From a virus, in the IMG/VR virus record IMGVR_UViG_3300018876_001384, positions 1 to 46,311 of that record: a DNA stretch of 46,311 bases; one strand, written 5' to 3'. The translations under genes were made by a program, and so were the position numbers. Below the pieces are notes generated by a model. It was not told where the DNA came from and did no database searches. It saw only the letters and a program-made list of their open reading frames with translations. Below are positions 7,151 through 14,694 of this stretch, piece by piece. The first letter of the stretch is position 1; every line of letters begins with the position of its first letter.

Positions 7151-7813
7151 ATGTTTAAACGTGTATTAGTAGGGTTGTTTGTAGCTTGGGCAGTAATCGT
7201 AGCTTGGGGCGAATATAACAGCTCAGAGGCTGATCTTGCTATTAAAGATAGCAACGAAGTTTATAAAGAAACATCAGCACATACACCTCTGATTTTTCTT
7301 CCAGCAAAGCAACACGCAGACGGAAGTGTCGAAACTTTGAATCGTCAAATTGACGAGCAGATCTTTTGTCTGGCTCGTAACATATACTGGGAGGCTCGTA
7401 ACCAAAGTAAACTAGGTATGATTGCAGTTGGACGAGTAGTTATTAATCGGGTAAACAGTAATCGGCATCCTAACACTATATGTGAAGTTGTACACGAAGG
7501 ACCAACTCGTGAAAGCTGGAAAACTAAGAAGAACAAAAACCTAGCAGACAAGGATCGCGAGTTTTATCCTATTAAGAATCGTTGTCAGTTTAGTTGGTAT
7601 TGTGATGGCGCCAATGACGAAGTTCGTCGAGGAGAAGAAGCTATCTACGAACTGTCAAGTAGTATTGCCCGTAATATTGTGTTACACAACAAATGGGCAG
7701 GGATTGTAGAAGGTGCCACACACTATCATGCAAACTATGTTGATCCTAATTGGAGCGATAAAGACAAACTAACTGTTCGAATCGACGATCACTTGTTTTT
7801 TAAGCTATGGTAA
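7151..7813 (+). CDS. SleB/CwlJ-type cell wall hydrolase with N-terminal membrane anchor
   Basis: A 220-residue protein of the hydrolase_2 (SleB) family, which cleaves peptidoglycan; in a phage it would serve as the lysin. Residues 4-20 form a hydrophobic segment after MFKR, a signal-anchor or signal peptide, suggesting export independent of a holin pore. The catalytic domain follows from about residue 70: IYWEARNQSKLGMIAVGRV with the conserved Glu, a CQFSWYCDG block and GATHYHA...P.W near the C-terminus. ATG 7151 is chosen over 7139 because GGAGAG lies 5 bases ahead. It has its own promoter. Its 3' end overlaps the convergent gene by 9 bases. Confidence 0.85.
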   Translation: MFKRVLVGLFVAWAVIVAWGEYNSSEADLAIKDSNEVYKETSAHTPLIFLPAKQHADGSVETLNRQIDEQIFCLARNIYWEARNQSKLGMIAVGRVVINRVNSNRHPNTICEVVHEGPTRESWKTKKNKNLADKDREFYPIKNRCQFSWYCDGANDEVRRGEEAIYELSSSIARNIVLHNKWAGIVEGATHYHANYVDPNWSDKDKLTVRIDDHLFFKLW

Positions 7814-8875
7814 TTTAGGATAAACGTCATTGTAGAACACATCTGTCCAATTTCTACTGTACAAGTGATTTCGATTGTGTTCTACAATACGTTCTAATCT
7901 TTTATCTAAATCGTTTAGTTCAGATTCTGATTTATTACATAATTTTAGTATTTCAATTACCATTAGTAAAATTCTTATTTTAAAATCTGGTTCTTCATCA
8001 TAAGATTCATTTATCCAAGGACTAAAGGTTTTAAACCCTATATTTCGAAGGAACCTCAGAGTACCAGGATTACCTGCAATCACAAAAGGTTTCTTTGCAA
8101 TAATAGGTTTAACAGTTTTTTCTGTTATAAAAACATGTCCGCGATCAAAGTTAGTTTCGGCTACTACGCACCATCTAGATTTAGCATATACTCCGGTAGG
8201 AATAATTTTACTAATAGAAACATTGTAACCATTAAATTTAATTGTTTCTACAGTTTGTTCTTTTGACTTTAATTGAGAATAATCACCTTCCCAAATAAAA
8301 GCATTGGGTTGATTTTCGTAAGTAGATAAATCGCTTTTACCAGAATCTGGTATAAGTGTAGTTATACCATTCTCAGACGCAAGCATTTGGTGCAGTATTG
8401 TTCTATGAGGTTTAACCCTTCCCAGCAGTGCATTAAACACATAAGTCTTCTTGCCTGCAATTAGTTGATCTAATTCATCTAAGGGTAATGCTTTTTTGTA
8501 CACCGTTGCAGTCTTCTCAAACCAGCTCAGATATGGTGTTTGATTTTGAATACCATCTATATAACCACTTATGTAAAAGACAATTGGAGATTGTCCTCTA
8601 TTTAACCGTTGAATGTTTTGTTTTTTTAACCAATTAACAGTAGTTAGAAACAACTCTTCTCCAACAGCATAAATGGCAGAACCTTTAAGTATTGCATCTT
8701 CAATAGTCTCACGGGCACCTGGAAATTTGATTCCTTTATAGACAAAGCAATTATCTTCTATTCCGTGAGGAACTCTGAATAATACCGGATTATTATCAGG
8801 CGCATAATCTCGAGGTGTTCCTTTAGTAAAGAATTTCTGGAAAAATATCAGATCTTGTTCAATAACAAAAGTCAT
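7805..8875 (-). CDS. glycosyltransferase-like protein (paralogue A)
   Basis: A 356-residue protein paralogous to its neighbour at 8875-9879 and to 25061-26155. All three share a C-terminal block: VVAETNF, then LTEKT/ITEKTVKPIIAKKPF, GNPGTLRFLRNIGFKTF, a NESYDEE segment and a His/Asn-rich VEHNR motif. The ...ETN..(F/L)TEK...KP pattern recalls the donor-binding half of GT10 fucosyltransferases; this is a resemblance, not a proven assignment. A shared ALLGRVKPHR segment occurs mid-protein. Start ATG 8875 overlaps the upstream stop as TAATG; a start at 8908 is possible. Last gene of a three-gene minus operon. Confidence 0.6.
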   Translation of the reverse strand: MTFVIEQDLIFFQKFFTKGTPRDYAPDNNPVLFRVPHGIEDNCFVYKGIKFPGARETIEDAILKGSAIYAVGEELFLTTVNWLKKQNIQRLNRGQSPIVFYISGYIDGIQNQTPYLSWFEKTATVYKKALPLDELDQLIAGKKTYVFNALLGRVKPHRTILHQMLASENGITTLIPDSGKSDLSTYENQPNAFIWEGDYSQLKSKEQTVETIKFNGYNVSISKIIPTGVYAKSRWCVVAETNFDRGHVFITEKTVKPIIAKKPFVIAGNPGTLRFLRNIGFKTFSPWINESYDEEPDFKIRILLMVIEILKLCNKSESELNDLDKRLERIVEHNRNHLYSRNWTDVFYNDVYPKLP

Positions 8876-9879
8876 TACTGTAAACTTTCTTGCCTCAAAA
8901 GTTGCCAATTAGTCTCTAACATAATCGTTTGATTGTGTTCAAGGATAGGTCTAATCTTTTCATTAAGGCTAGACCTTTCTGTCTCTGTTAGGTTGGCTAG
9001 ACGATCTACTTGTGTCATTGCCATACCGACTCGCTTTTCTAAATCAAAACTGTTATCATAACTTTCGTCTATTACTGAATCAAACGTTTTAAATCCTAGA
9101 CGATGCAGTGTTCGTAACGAATGCGGATTGCCTACCATAATAAACGGCTTTTTTGCAAGTATGGGTTTAGCAGTCTTTTCTGTAAAAAACGCGAACTCAG
9201 TTTGATAGTTTGTTTCAGCAACAATGCACCAGTCTGTGTCTGTATATATCTGTAAAGGGATAATCTGACTTAGGCTGACCTGTTCGCCTTCATACTCAAC
9301 ACGATCAATAGTCCAGTCTACAGGTTGTTGTTCGCACTCCCATAAGAACTTTGTGGGATCGTTGAAACTGCTAGGATCAATCGTACCCATTTTGGTTTGT
9401 AGGTATGTACAAACTGTATCAGTTCTATCTTTAAGGAAGTTGTATACTAGATCTCTGTGAGGCTTCTTACGGCCCAGTAATGCGTTAAATCTAACAGTTG
9501 AGGTGTCAGTTTTTGCCGCTTTTGCTAACAAATATGGCTTTTGTTTATATAGGTGTGTCGTAGTAGCAAACCAATCCATATAAAAGTATTGCTTTGCTCG
9601 AAGATTGTGAATCCACCCACAGGTATACACATCTACAGATTCGTCAAGGTTACTTAACCATTCAACTATAGGCGGATGAAGTTCAGTTGTTACCACAACA
9701 ACTTTTTGAGCTTGTGGTATAGCCTGCTCAGCTCGCTTAATCCAAGACGAGTCCCAAGGATGCGCTGTATGTAATAAAACCGTAGCGTTCTTGGGACTCG
9801 CACATCTTGTAAATGGAATTTGTAATCTCGATAAACAGTAGTTAAAAAAATCTACATCTTCATCCAAGCAAAAGAACAT
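8875..9879 (-). CDS. glycosyltransferase-like protein (paralogue B)
   Basis: A 334-residue paralogue of the downstream gene, sharing FNALLGRKKPHRDLVY in the middle and, toward the C-terminus, IVAETNYQTEFAFFTEKTAK, AKKPFIMVGNPHSLRTLHRL and DESYD. The N-terminal half is a different, Rossmann-like arrangement of short strands with VVVTTELHPP near residue 77. Predicted cytoplasmic transfer of a sugar to an unknown acceptor (inference from the family shape). Starts in the stop of the preceding gene (TAATG) and ends in the start of the next. Confidence 0.6.
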   Translation of the reverse strand: MFFCLDEDVDFFNYCLSRLQIPFTRCASPKNATVLLHTAHPWDSSWIKRAEQAIPQAQKVVVVTTELHPPIVEWLSNLDESVDVYTCGWIHNLRAKQYFYMDWFATTTHLYKQKPYLLAKAAKTDTSTVRFNALLGRKKPHRDLVYNFLKDRTDTVCTYLQTKMGTIDPSSFNDPTKFLWECEQQPVDWTIDRVEYEGEQVSLSQIIPLQIYTDTDWCIVAETNYQTEFAFFTEKTAKPILAKKPFIMVGNPHSLRTLHRLGFKTFDSVIDESYDNSFDLEKRVGMAMTQVDRLANLTETERSSLNEKIRPILEHNQTIMLETNWQLLRQESLQ

Positions 9880-10142
9880 TAGCCCTTTTGTGCTTTAAGT
9901 AATTCTGCTACTAGGTCGTCTTTCTTTTTGCGACGGTCTAATTCAATACCAAAGTCATTACGCCCTAGATGCTCTAAGTCTGCTTTAGTAAGTTTACTTA
10001 AAGATGCTTTTGTGTGCTTCTTTTTAGCTGTCTTTGGTTCTGCTACTTTTACTTCTTCAGAAACAGCTTTAACTTTTTCAGATTGGCTTGGCTCTTTAAG
10101 AAAACTTGAACCTGTTAGCCAACCCCAAATTGATTTTATCAT
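9879..10142 (-). CDS. small basic SAP/HeH-like protein
   Basis: An 87-residue protein with a short hydrophobic N-terminus, a Lys/Glu/Ala-rich linker (residues 20-50) and a C-terminal helix-extended loop-helix of the SAP/HeH type (LTKADLEHLGRNDFGIELDR at 51-70, then a Lys-rich helix). Such ends bind nucleic acid or tether phage proteins. It has a very strong ribosome-binding site (GGAGGT seven bases before ATG) and heads the operon with the two glycosyltransferase-like genes. Confidence 0.7.
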   Translation of the reverse strand: MIKSIWGWLTGSSFLKEPSQSEKVKAVSEEVKVAEPKTAKKKHTKASLSKLTKADLEHLGRNDFGIELDRRKKKDDLVAELLKAQKG

Positions 10143-10161
10143 GGTTCACCTCCGTGTAGAA

Positions 10162-10168
10162 TATTTAG
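10162..10168 (-). promoter_or_regulatory. T4-late-like promoter motif (CTAAATA)
   Basis: On the minus strand CTAAATA ends 19 bases before the ATG at 10142. It resembles the T4 late consensus TATAAATA and related motifs of marine T4-like phages, and lies between the DctP terminator and the next gene. Confidence 0.45.
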
Positions 10169-10175
10169 TCAAAAG

Positions 10176-10201
10176 AAAAGGCACCAATTAAGGTGCCTTT
10201 T
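10176..10201 (-). terminator. Rho-independent terminator of the DctP-like gene
   Basis: A perfect 10-bp stem (AAAAGGCACC / GGTGCCTTTT) around a 6-base loop, followed on the minus strand by CTTTT, 26 bases after the DctP-like stop. Being A-rich on one side and T-rich on the other it could work on both strands, but only the minus gene needs it. Confidence 0.85.
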
Positions 10202-10226
10202 CGGTGAAGTTTAAAACCTTGCTAGA

Positions 10227-11195
10227 TTAGGCTTGTTTAATCTTCTGTACTAAACCTTCTGAGAAGATTGAGTCTAGTGTTTCGTAAACAACTTCTGTAC
10301 GCTCACGCATGTCTTCCATATCAGCTTGTGATAGGTAAACAACATCAACGCCATCGCTTTCAAGGCGTGCCTTGTTCTTTTCGATGTCTAGTAGTGCTTC
10401 ACGACGCTCTTCAATGGCAGCTTCGTGTGCGGCTTCTAGCATAAACTGTTGTAGTTCAGCATCAAAGCTAGCCCACAGATCCTTATTAATTAGGACTGTT
10501 GTTAAGAACAAGCTATGCTCAGTGTTGATAACTGCCTTAGCTGTCTTACTTGGCTGGATTGTCTGCTCACTACCATATAGACGTGGGTATGTGCTTTCAC
10601 CTGCTACGATACGACCGTCGCCAATAGCGGCACCGATGTCTTCAATTAGTAGGTTAGGAACAACTTCACATCCTAGTGCTTTGAATGTTTCTGCTGAAAC
10701 TTCAGAGCCAGTGCGTACTTTCTCACCAGCTAGTTCTGAAAGATTCTCGATCTTTTTGCTGGATGGTAGTACGCGGAAACCACCGGAGTAGGTAAAGCAT
10801 AATGGCTGAGCATTGGTTTTGGATGCAAAGCCGTCACGTAGACTGTCGCCAATCTCGCCATCTAGTACACGAGCAACGTGATCGTGGTCACTGAATACGA
10901 AAGGCATATCTACTGCTAGTAGATCCTTGTAATAGTGGCTACCTAATGTAGTGGTGTATAGTTGTGTCATTTCAAGCTCGCCAGCTTCTAACTGACTCAT
11001 TAGCTCATAACGATATTGTGTATCAACACGGTCTAAACCGTGATATTTTTTGGCATACTCTTCACATGAAAGAATTTCAATTTCAACTGCACCGTCTGTT
11101 TTCTCGCTAATTGAACGAGCAAAACGATTTGCGGCACGAATGAAGATTTCAATTGGTTCGTGTGCTAGTACCCAACGTAGAGTTCTTTTTTCCAT
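10227..11195 (-). CDS. DctP-like TRAP solute-binding protein lacking a signal peptide
   Basis: A 322-residue protein with the layout of TRAP-transporter periplasmic binding proteins (DctP family), which normally bind C4-dicarboxylates or other organic acids. Seen: a PFVFSDHDHVARVLDG segment near 98, GGFRVLPSSKKIENLSELAG near 138, then EKVRTGSEVSAETFKALGCEVVPN near 158-181 with the family arginine, and LTTVLINKDLWAS near 251. The N-terminus (MEKRTLRWVLAHEP) has no hydrophobic signal sequence, so it should stay in the cytoplasm or enter the virion. No permease genes are present. Transcribed alone, with late-type motifs upstream and a terminator downstream. Confidence 0.75.
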   Translation of the reverse strand: MEKRTLRWVLAHEPIEIFIRAANRFARSISEKTDGAVEIEILSCEEYAKKYHGLDRVDTQYRYELMSQLEAGELEMTQLYTTTLGSHYYKDLLAVDMPFVFSDHDHVARVLDGEIGDSLRDGFASKTNAQPLCFTYSGGFRVLPSSKKIENLSELAGEKVRTGSEVSAETFKALGCEVVPNLLIEDIGAAIGDGRIVAGESTYPRLYGSEQTIQPSKTAKAVINTEHSLFLTTVLINKDLWASFDAELQQFMLEAAHEAAIEERREALLDIEKNKARLESDGVDVVYLSQADMEDMRERTEVVYETLDSIFSEGLVQKIKQA

Positions 11196-11267
11196 AGTTC
11201 TTATCTCCCGGGATTTTATAACGCATGTCAGGCTAGATTCTTGGCGCCTACTAACCCTGCGTAAATG

Positions 11268-11275
11268 TATTTATC
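11268..11275 (-). promoter_or_regulatory. T4-late-like promoter motif (GATAAATA), proximal
   Basis: GATAAATA on the minus strand, 72 bases before the DctP-like ATG, differing at one position from the T4 late box TATAAATA. Confidence 0.5.
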
Positions 11276-11337
11276 ATATTGCTATTTTTAGGGTAAAAAT
11301 GTGCAAATTGCGCCGGACTATGCAATATGTGCAAAAA

Positions 11338-11345
11338 TATTTATC
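11338..11345 (-). promoter_or_regulatory. T4-late-like promoter motif (GATAAATA), distal
   Basis: A second identical GATAAATA on the minus strand 70 bases upstream of the first, in the same divergent gap of 262 bases. Two copies make chance less likely, though the region is AT-rich. Confidence 0.4.
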
Positions 11346-11397
11346 ATTTTTTTTTAAAAATTCAACGATTTCAATGACTTAGCAGGCACGATTTTGG

Positions 11398-11425
11398 TTG
11401 ACGTTTTGGATAGTGATGCTATACT
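11398..11425 (+). promoter_or_regulatory. sigma70-type promoter
   Basis: TTGACG at 11398-11403, a 16-base spacer, TATACT at 11420-11425, followed by GTATATAAC. It drives the gene at 11458 and is divergent from the DctP-like promoter region. Confidence 0.8.
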
Positions 11426-11457
11426 GTATATAACAGTTAGGAAATGAGGAGCAAGAC

Positions 11458-11796
11458 ATGGTAGGCATTTACAAAATTCATCAAATCGTACTAGACGACG
11501 ATCTGGTAGATCTTATCAACAAAGAAGGTTGGAACTGCCATGTTAAGGCTGTTGCATATTCCCAGGCAAGCATGAATGGCGACACTAAAATAGGTGTAAT
11601 GCACGATTGCTACACACATGTTGCAGACATCATTGCAGATGATTTGAATCATGTGTTTGAAGCAGGTAACATTGGCCCTGAGGATCGTATTACCCGACAT
11701 GATCACATGCATAGCATCAGTGTTGGCGACATCATTGAAGATCCTGATGGAGTTAAGCACGTGGTTGCCAGTTTTGGTTTTGAGCAACTAGCATAA
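11458..11796 (+). CDS. hypothetical early protein, 112 aa
   Basis: A soluble acidic protein with several histidines (RHDHMHSISVGDII near 81-94), preceded by GAGGAG and its own strong promoter. The C-terminal part (VGDIIEDPDG.KHVVASFGF) reads like a small beta domain. The family is not recognised. The promoter suggests early, high expression, as for a host-takeover protein; that is inference from the promoter only. Confidence 0.75.
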   Translation: MVGIYKIHQIVLDDDLVDLINKEGWNCHVKAVAYSQASMNGDTKIGVMHDCYTHVADIIADDLNHVFEAGNIGPEDRITRHDHMHSISVGDIIEDPDGVKHVVASFGFEQLA

Positions 11797-11801
11797 AACG
11801 G

Positions 11802-11829
11802 TTGACATTTTGGTTAGATGTGCTATACT
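11802..11829 (+). promoter_or_regulatory. sigma70-type promoter
   Basis: TTGACA at 11802-11807, a 16-base spacer, TATACT at 11824-11829, followed by ATGTATATAAT. It starts six bases after the preceding stop and drives the gene at 11860. Confidence 0.85.
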
Positions 11830-11859
11830 ATGTATATAATTAGAAATAAGGAGCAAAAA

Positions 11860-12144
11860 ATGAGCAAAGAAGTTTCCGTAGCAGAAATCTTAGACATGAA
11901 CGATATGGTGGTTAGCGCCAAAGGTTTTACCCGCGGTGAACTCAAGATTGCTTTTGACCAGCTCACCAAAAACTTAAACGACTGGAAAATGCCTATTAAT
12001 ACTGAGATCCATATTAAGGATTGGTATTTGATGATTGAGGCTTGTTCATTTTTTACTGGTAGCCAGCTTTGGCAAGTTAAGGATCTAGGATCTGGTATGA
12101 TGCATGTTAAGGCTGATGGTTACTATAATGCAATGGCAGCCTAA
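11860..12144 (+). CDS. hypothetical early protein, 94 aa
   Basis: A soluble 94-residue protein with a likely helical N-terminal half and a Trp- and Met-containing C-terminal half. ATG 11860 follows AAGGAG; a longer frame from 11818 would begin inside the promoter and is rejected. Not recognised. Own strong promoter, so probably expressed early and abundantly. Confidence 0.75.
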   Translation: MSKEVSVAEILDMNDMVVSAKGFTRGELKIAFDQLTKNLNDWKMPINTEIHIKDWYLMIEACSFFTGSQLWQVKDLGSGMMHVKADGYYNAMAA

Positions 12145-12153
12145 AAAAAGATG

Positions 12154-12182
12154 TTGACAGCGACGTATATATCGCATATAAT
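12154..12182 (+). promoter_or_regulatory. consensus sigma70-type promoter for the MoxR-like gene
   Basis: TTGACA at 12154-12159, a 17-base spacer, TATAAT at 12177-12182: both boxes match the bacterial consensus exactly. The region after the -10 box (ATATACATAA) resembles that of the neighbouring promoters. Confidence 0.9.
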
Positions 12183-12213
12183 ATATACATAACGTTAGAA
12201 GGAGCCCGTGACA

Positions 12214-13317
12214 ATGACTAACGCAACTGAAGCAAGAACCGTTACTACCACAGAAGCAAAGACACGTATTCTACGTGCATTCAACAAAAAACGACCTGTG
12301 TTCCTTTGGGGACCTCCAGGTGTTGGTAAATCCGAACTGGTCGCAGATCTCACTGAAGAACTTGGCGGCTACACTATCGATCTTCGTTTAGGTCAGATGG
12401 ATCCCACAGACATCCGTGGTATTCCTTTCTATAATAAGGATAAGGGTGTTATGGACTGGGCACCTCCCATTGAGATGCCTGATGAAGAACTGGCTAGTCA
12501 GTATCCTATCGTTACACTGTTCCTCGATGAAATGAACAGTGCCGCTCCTGCCGTACAGGCAGCAGGATATCAGCTGATCCTCAACCGTCGAATTGGCAAA
12601 TACAAGTTGCCTGACAATGTTGTGATTGTTGCCGCTGGTAACCGTGAGAGCGACAAAGGTGTTACCTATCGTATGCCTAGCCCACTTGCAAACAGGTTTG
12701 TGCATTTGGAAATTCGTACAGATTTTGAGGCTTGGTTGTCTTGGGCTGTTAATAACCGCATCCACGAAGATGTTGTTGGTTACATCACGTTTGCTAAAGC
12801 AGACTTGTTTGACTTTGACCCACGTAGCCCAAGTCGTTCGTTTGCTACTCCTCGTTCTTGGTCATTCGTTAGCGACTTCCTAGACGATGATGCAACTGAT
12901 GCAGAGCTTACTGATCTAATTGCAGGTACTGTAGGCGAAGGTTTGGCTGTTAAGTTTATGGCACACCGTAAGGTTGCTAAGGATATGCCTCTGCCAGAAG
13001 ATATCCTTGCTGGTAAGGTCAAAACTCTTGCAACTACTGAGATCAGTGCTATGTACAGCCTGGTTACTGGTATGTGCTACGAGTTACGTGATTCCTTTGC
13101 TAAAAACGGCAAAGATAATGCTAACGAATGGCACAAACAGGCTGACAACTTCTTGCGCTTTATGATGGAGAATTTCACCACTGAGTTGGTGGTTATGGGT
13201 GCTAAGGTTGCTCTTACAACCTACAATATCCCACTGGTTCCTAGCAAGCTCAAGAACTTCGACGAGTTCCACAGTAGGTTTGGTAAGTATATTACTGCCG
13301 CTTCTGCTAATAACTAA
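12214..13317 (+). CDS. MoxR-family AAA+ ATPase
   Basis: A 367-residue AAA+ ATPase of the MoxR type, which acts as a chaperone that remodels or activates a partner carrying a VWA domain, here the next gene. Walker A is GPPGVGKS at 33-40, Walker B LFLDEMN at 102-108, sensor 1 in AAGN at 140-143, with an arginine in LANRFVH at 161. ATG 12214 is preferred over GTG 12208 because AAGGAG lies 9 bases ahead of it. It has an exact-consensus promoter and is followed by a structured spacer and a second promoter. Confidence 0.9.
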   Translation: MTNATEARTVTTTEAKTRILRAFNKKRPVFLWGPPGVGKSELVADLTEELGGYTIDLRLGQMDPTDIRGIPFYNKDKGVMDWAPPIEMPDEELASQYPIVTLFLDEMNSAAPAVQAAGYQLILNRRIGKYKLPDNVVIVAAGNRESDKGVTYRMPSPLANRFVHLEIRTDFEAWLSWAVNNRIHEDVVGYITFAKADLFDFDPRSPSRSFATPRSWSFVSDFLDDDATDAELTDLIAGTVGEGLAVKFMAHRKVAKDMPLPEDILAGKVKTLATTEISAMYSLVTGMCYELRDSFAKNGKDNANEWHKQADNFLRFMMENFTTELVVMGAKVALTTYNIPLVPSKLKNFDEFHSRFGKYITAASANN

Positions 13318-13337
13318 TTCGCTGTCACGGGCGGATA

Positions 13338-13370
13338 GGGGGCTGGTTTCGACCATAAGTCCCCCGCTTT
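13338..13370 (+). terminator. GC-rich hairpin after the MoxR-like gene, possible terminator
   Basis: GGGGG (13338-13342) pairs with CCCCC (13361-13365), enclosing a small GGT-TTCG-ACC hairpin at 13345-13354 with a stable UUCG loop; GCTTTTT follows. An outer ACGGG/CCCGT pairing (13328-13332 and about 13373-13377) could extend it. It lies 20 bases after the ATPase stop and just before the next promoter. Confidence 0.55.
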
Positions 13371-13386
13371 TTCCCGTATTTTTTGG

Positions 13387-13415
13387 TTGACAACGGAATA
13401 GATATAGCATATAAT
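13387..13415 (+). promoter_or_regulatory. consensus sigma70-type promoter for the VWA gene
   Basis: TTGACA at 13387-13392, a 17-base spacer, TATAAT at 13410-13415: again both boxes are exact. Followed by ATATGTATAATT and an AAGGAG site before the ATG at 13440. Confidence 0.9.
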
Positions 13416-13439
13416 ATATGTATAATTAAGGAGCAAGGC

Positions 13440-14693
13440 ATGTCAGATACAACACTCGCAGAAAAATCAAAAGAACGTGTAGTAACAGATCCTGTTAAGG
13501 ATGCTAAAGCACGTGAACTGTTGATTACTTCCCGTGTACGTTTACTACTACATTCACCGTTTTTTGGTAATTTGGCTACACGCCTTACACTCGTTAACGC
13601 AGACGATTGGTGCCCTACGGCGGCAACAGACGGTCGTCGATTTTACTATAACTCAGAATTTGTTCTCTCACTGAGCCTAAGACAGTGCGAGTTTTTGTTT
13701 GGTCACGAAGTGCTTCATGCAGTATATGATCACATGGGTCGACGTGTAGACCGCGATCCTAAGATTTGGAATATTGCCGCTGACTATTGTGTAAACAGTG
13801 ATTTGCTGGATCAGAACATTGGCGAACGTATTACAGTAGTTCCTATCCTTTACAGCCCTAAGTACAAGGCGTGGAGTGCTGAAGCCGTATATGATGATCT
13901 CATTGAAAACTCTTCTGAAGAGCAACTTAGCCAATTGCTTCAACAGGTATTAGACGAACACATGGAAGGCGAAGGTGAAGGTGAAGATGGTCCCAAAAGT
14001 AACCGTCCTACACTAAGTGAAGAAGAGCGCAGGCAGATACGAGACGAGCTTAAAGAGGCTGTACTAAACGCCGCACAAGGCGAGAAGGCAGGTAACCTTC
14101 CTGCTGGTGTACGTAGAATGATTAATGACATGACTAAGCCTGTCATTAACTGGCGTGACCTTATTGAGCAACAGATCCAGAGTGTTATACGTAACGACTT
14201 TTCGTTTACACGTATTAGCCGTAAGGGTTGGCACAACGATGCTATTATGCCTGGTATGTTGCCTGGACAACAGATTGATGTGTGTATTGCTATTGACATG
14301 AGTGGCTCTATTGGTAACCAAGATGCCGCGGCGTTCTTAAGCGAAGTACAGGGCATTATGGAACAGTATGACGAATATAATATTCGTATTTGGAGTTTTG
14401 ATACAGCCGTTTACAACGAAGAAGTGTTTACTAGTGATAACATTCGTGACATTACTGAGTACGAGCCACAAGGTGGTGGCGGTACTGACTTTGACGTTAA
14501 CTGGACTTACATGAAAGAAAACGGAATCGAACCCAAGAAGTTCATCATGTTTACTGATGGCTATCCTTGGGACTCGTGGGGTGACCCTAACTACTGTGAT
14601 ACAGTGTTTGTTATTAAAGGTAATACCCAAGCTGAGCCGCCCTTTGGTATTTGGGCAATATATGAAACTGAAGCAGAACGAAAGGCCTCTTAA
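13440..14693 (+). CDS. metallopeptidase-like plus VWA-like protein (DUF2201 type)
   Basis: A 417-residue partner of the MoxR-like ATPase. The N-terminal domain has HEVLHAVYDH (H89-E90-x2-H93), the HExxH zinc signature of the putative metallopeptidase domain of DUF2201 proteins. A Gly/Glu-rich acidic linker lies at about 174-187. The C-terminal VWA-like domain has the MIDAS loop DMSGS at 286-290, a Gly-rich GGGGTDF loop and FTDGYP. Family knowledge says such pairs remodel protein complexes; the phage target is unknown. ATG 13440 follows AAGGAG; the longer frame from 13383 would start in the promoter and is rejected. Confidence 0.88.
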   Translation: MSDTTLAEKSKERVVTDPVKDAKARELLITSRVRLLLHSPFFGNLATRLTLVNADDWCPTAATDGRRFYYNSEFVLSLSLRQCEFLFGHEVLHAVYDHMGRRVDRDPKIWNIAADYCVNSDLLDQNIGERITVVPILYSPKYKAWSAEAVYDDLIENSSEEQLSQLLQQVLDEHMEGEGEGEDGPKSNRPTLSEEERRQIRDELKEAVLNAAQGEKAGNLPAGVRRMINDMTKPVINWRDLIEQQIQSVIRNDFSFTRISRKGWHNDAIMPGMLPGQQIDVCIAIDMSGSIGNQDAAAFLSEVQGIMEQYDEYNIRIWSFDTAVYNEEVFTSDNIRDITEYEPQGGGGTDFDVNWTYMKENGIEPKKFIMFTDGYPWDSWGDPNYCDTVFVIKGNTQAEPPFGIWAIYETEAERKAS

Positions 14694-14694
14694 A

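Noticed and set aside
10372-10791. 139-codon open frame on the + strand
   Set aside because: It lies wholly antisense to the DctP-like gene, has a Ser/Arg-rich shadow composition and no ribosome-binding site or promoter.
12388-12765. 125-codon open frame on the - strand
   Set aside because: Antisense to the MoxR-like ATPase whose motifs are clear; composition is that of a shadow frame.
13328-13377. Start of a tmRNA-like or other known structured RNA
   Set aside because: GGGGGCTGGTTTCGACC recalls the tmRNA 5' end, but there is no room for the rest and a hairpin explains it better.
13940-14356. 138-codon open frame on the - strand
   Set aside because: Antisense to the VWA gene; low-complexity Ser/Leu/Ile/Cys product is typical of a shadow.
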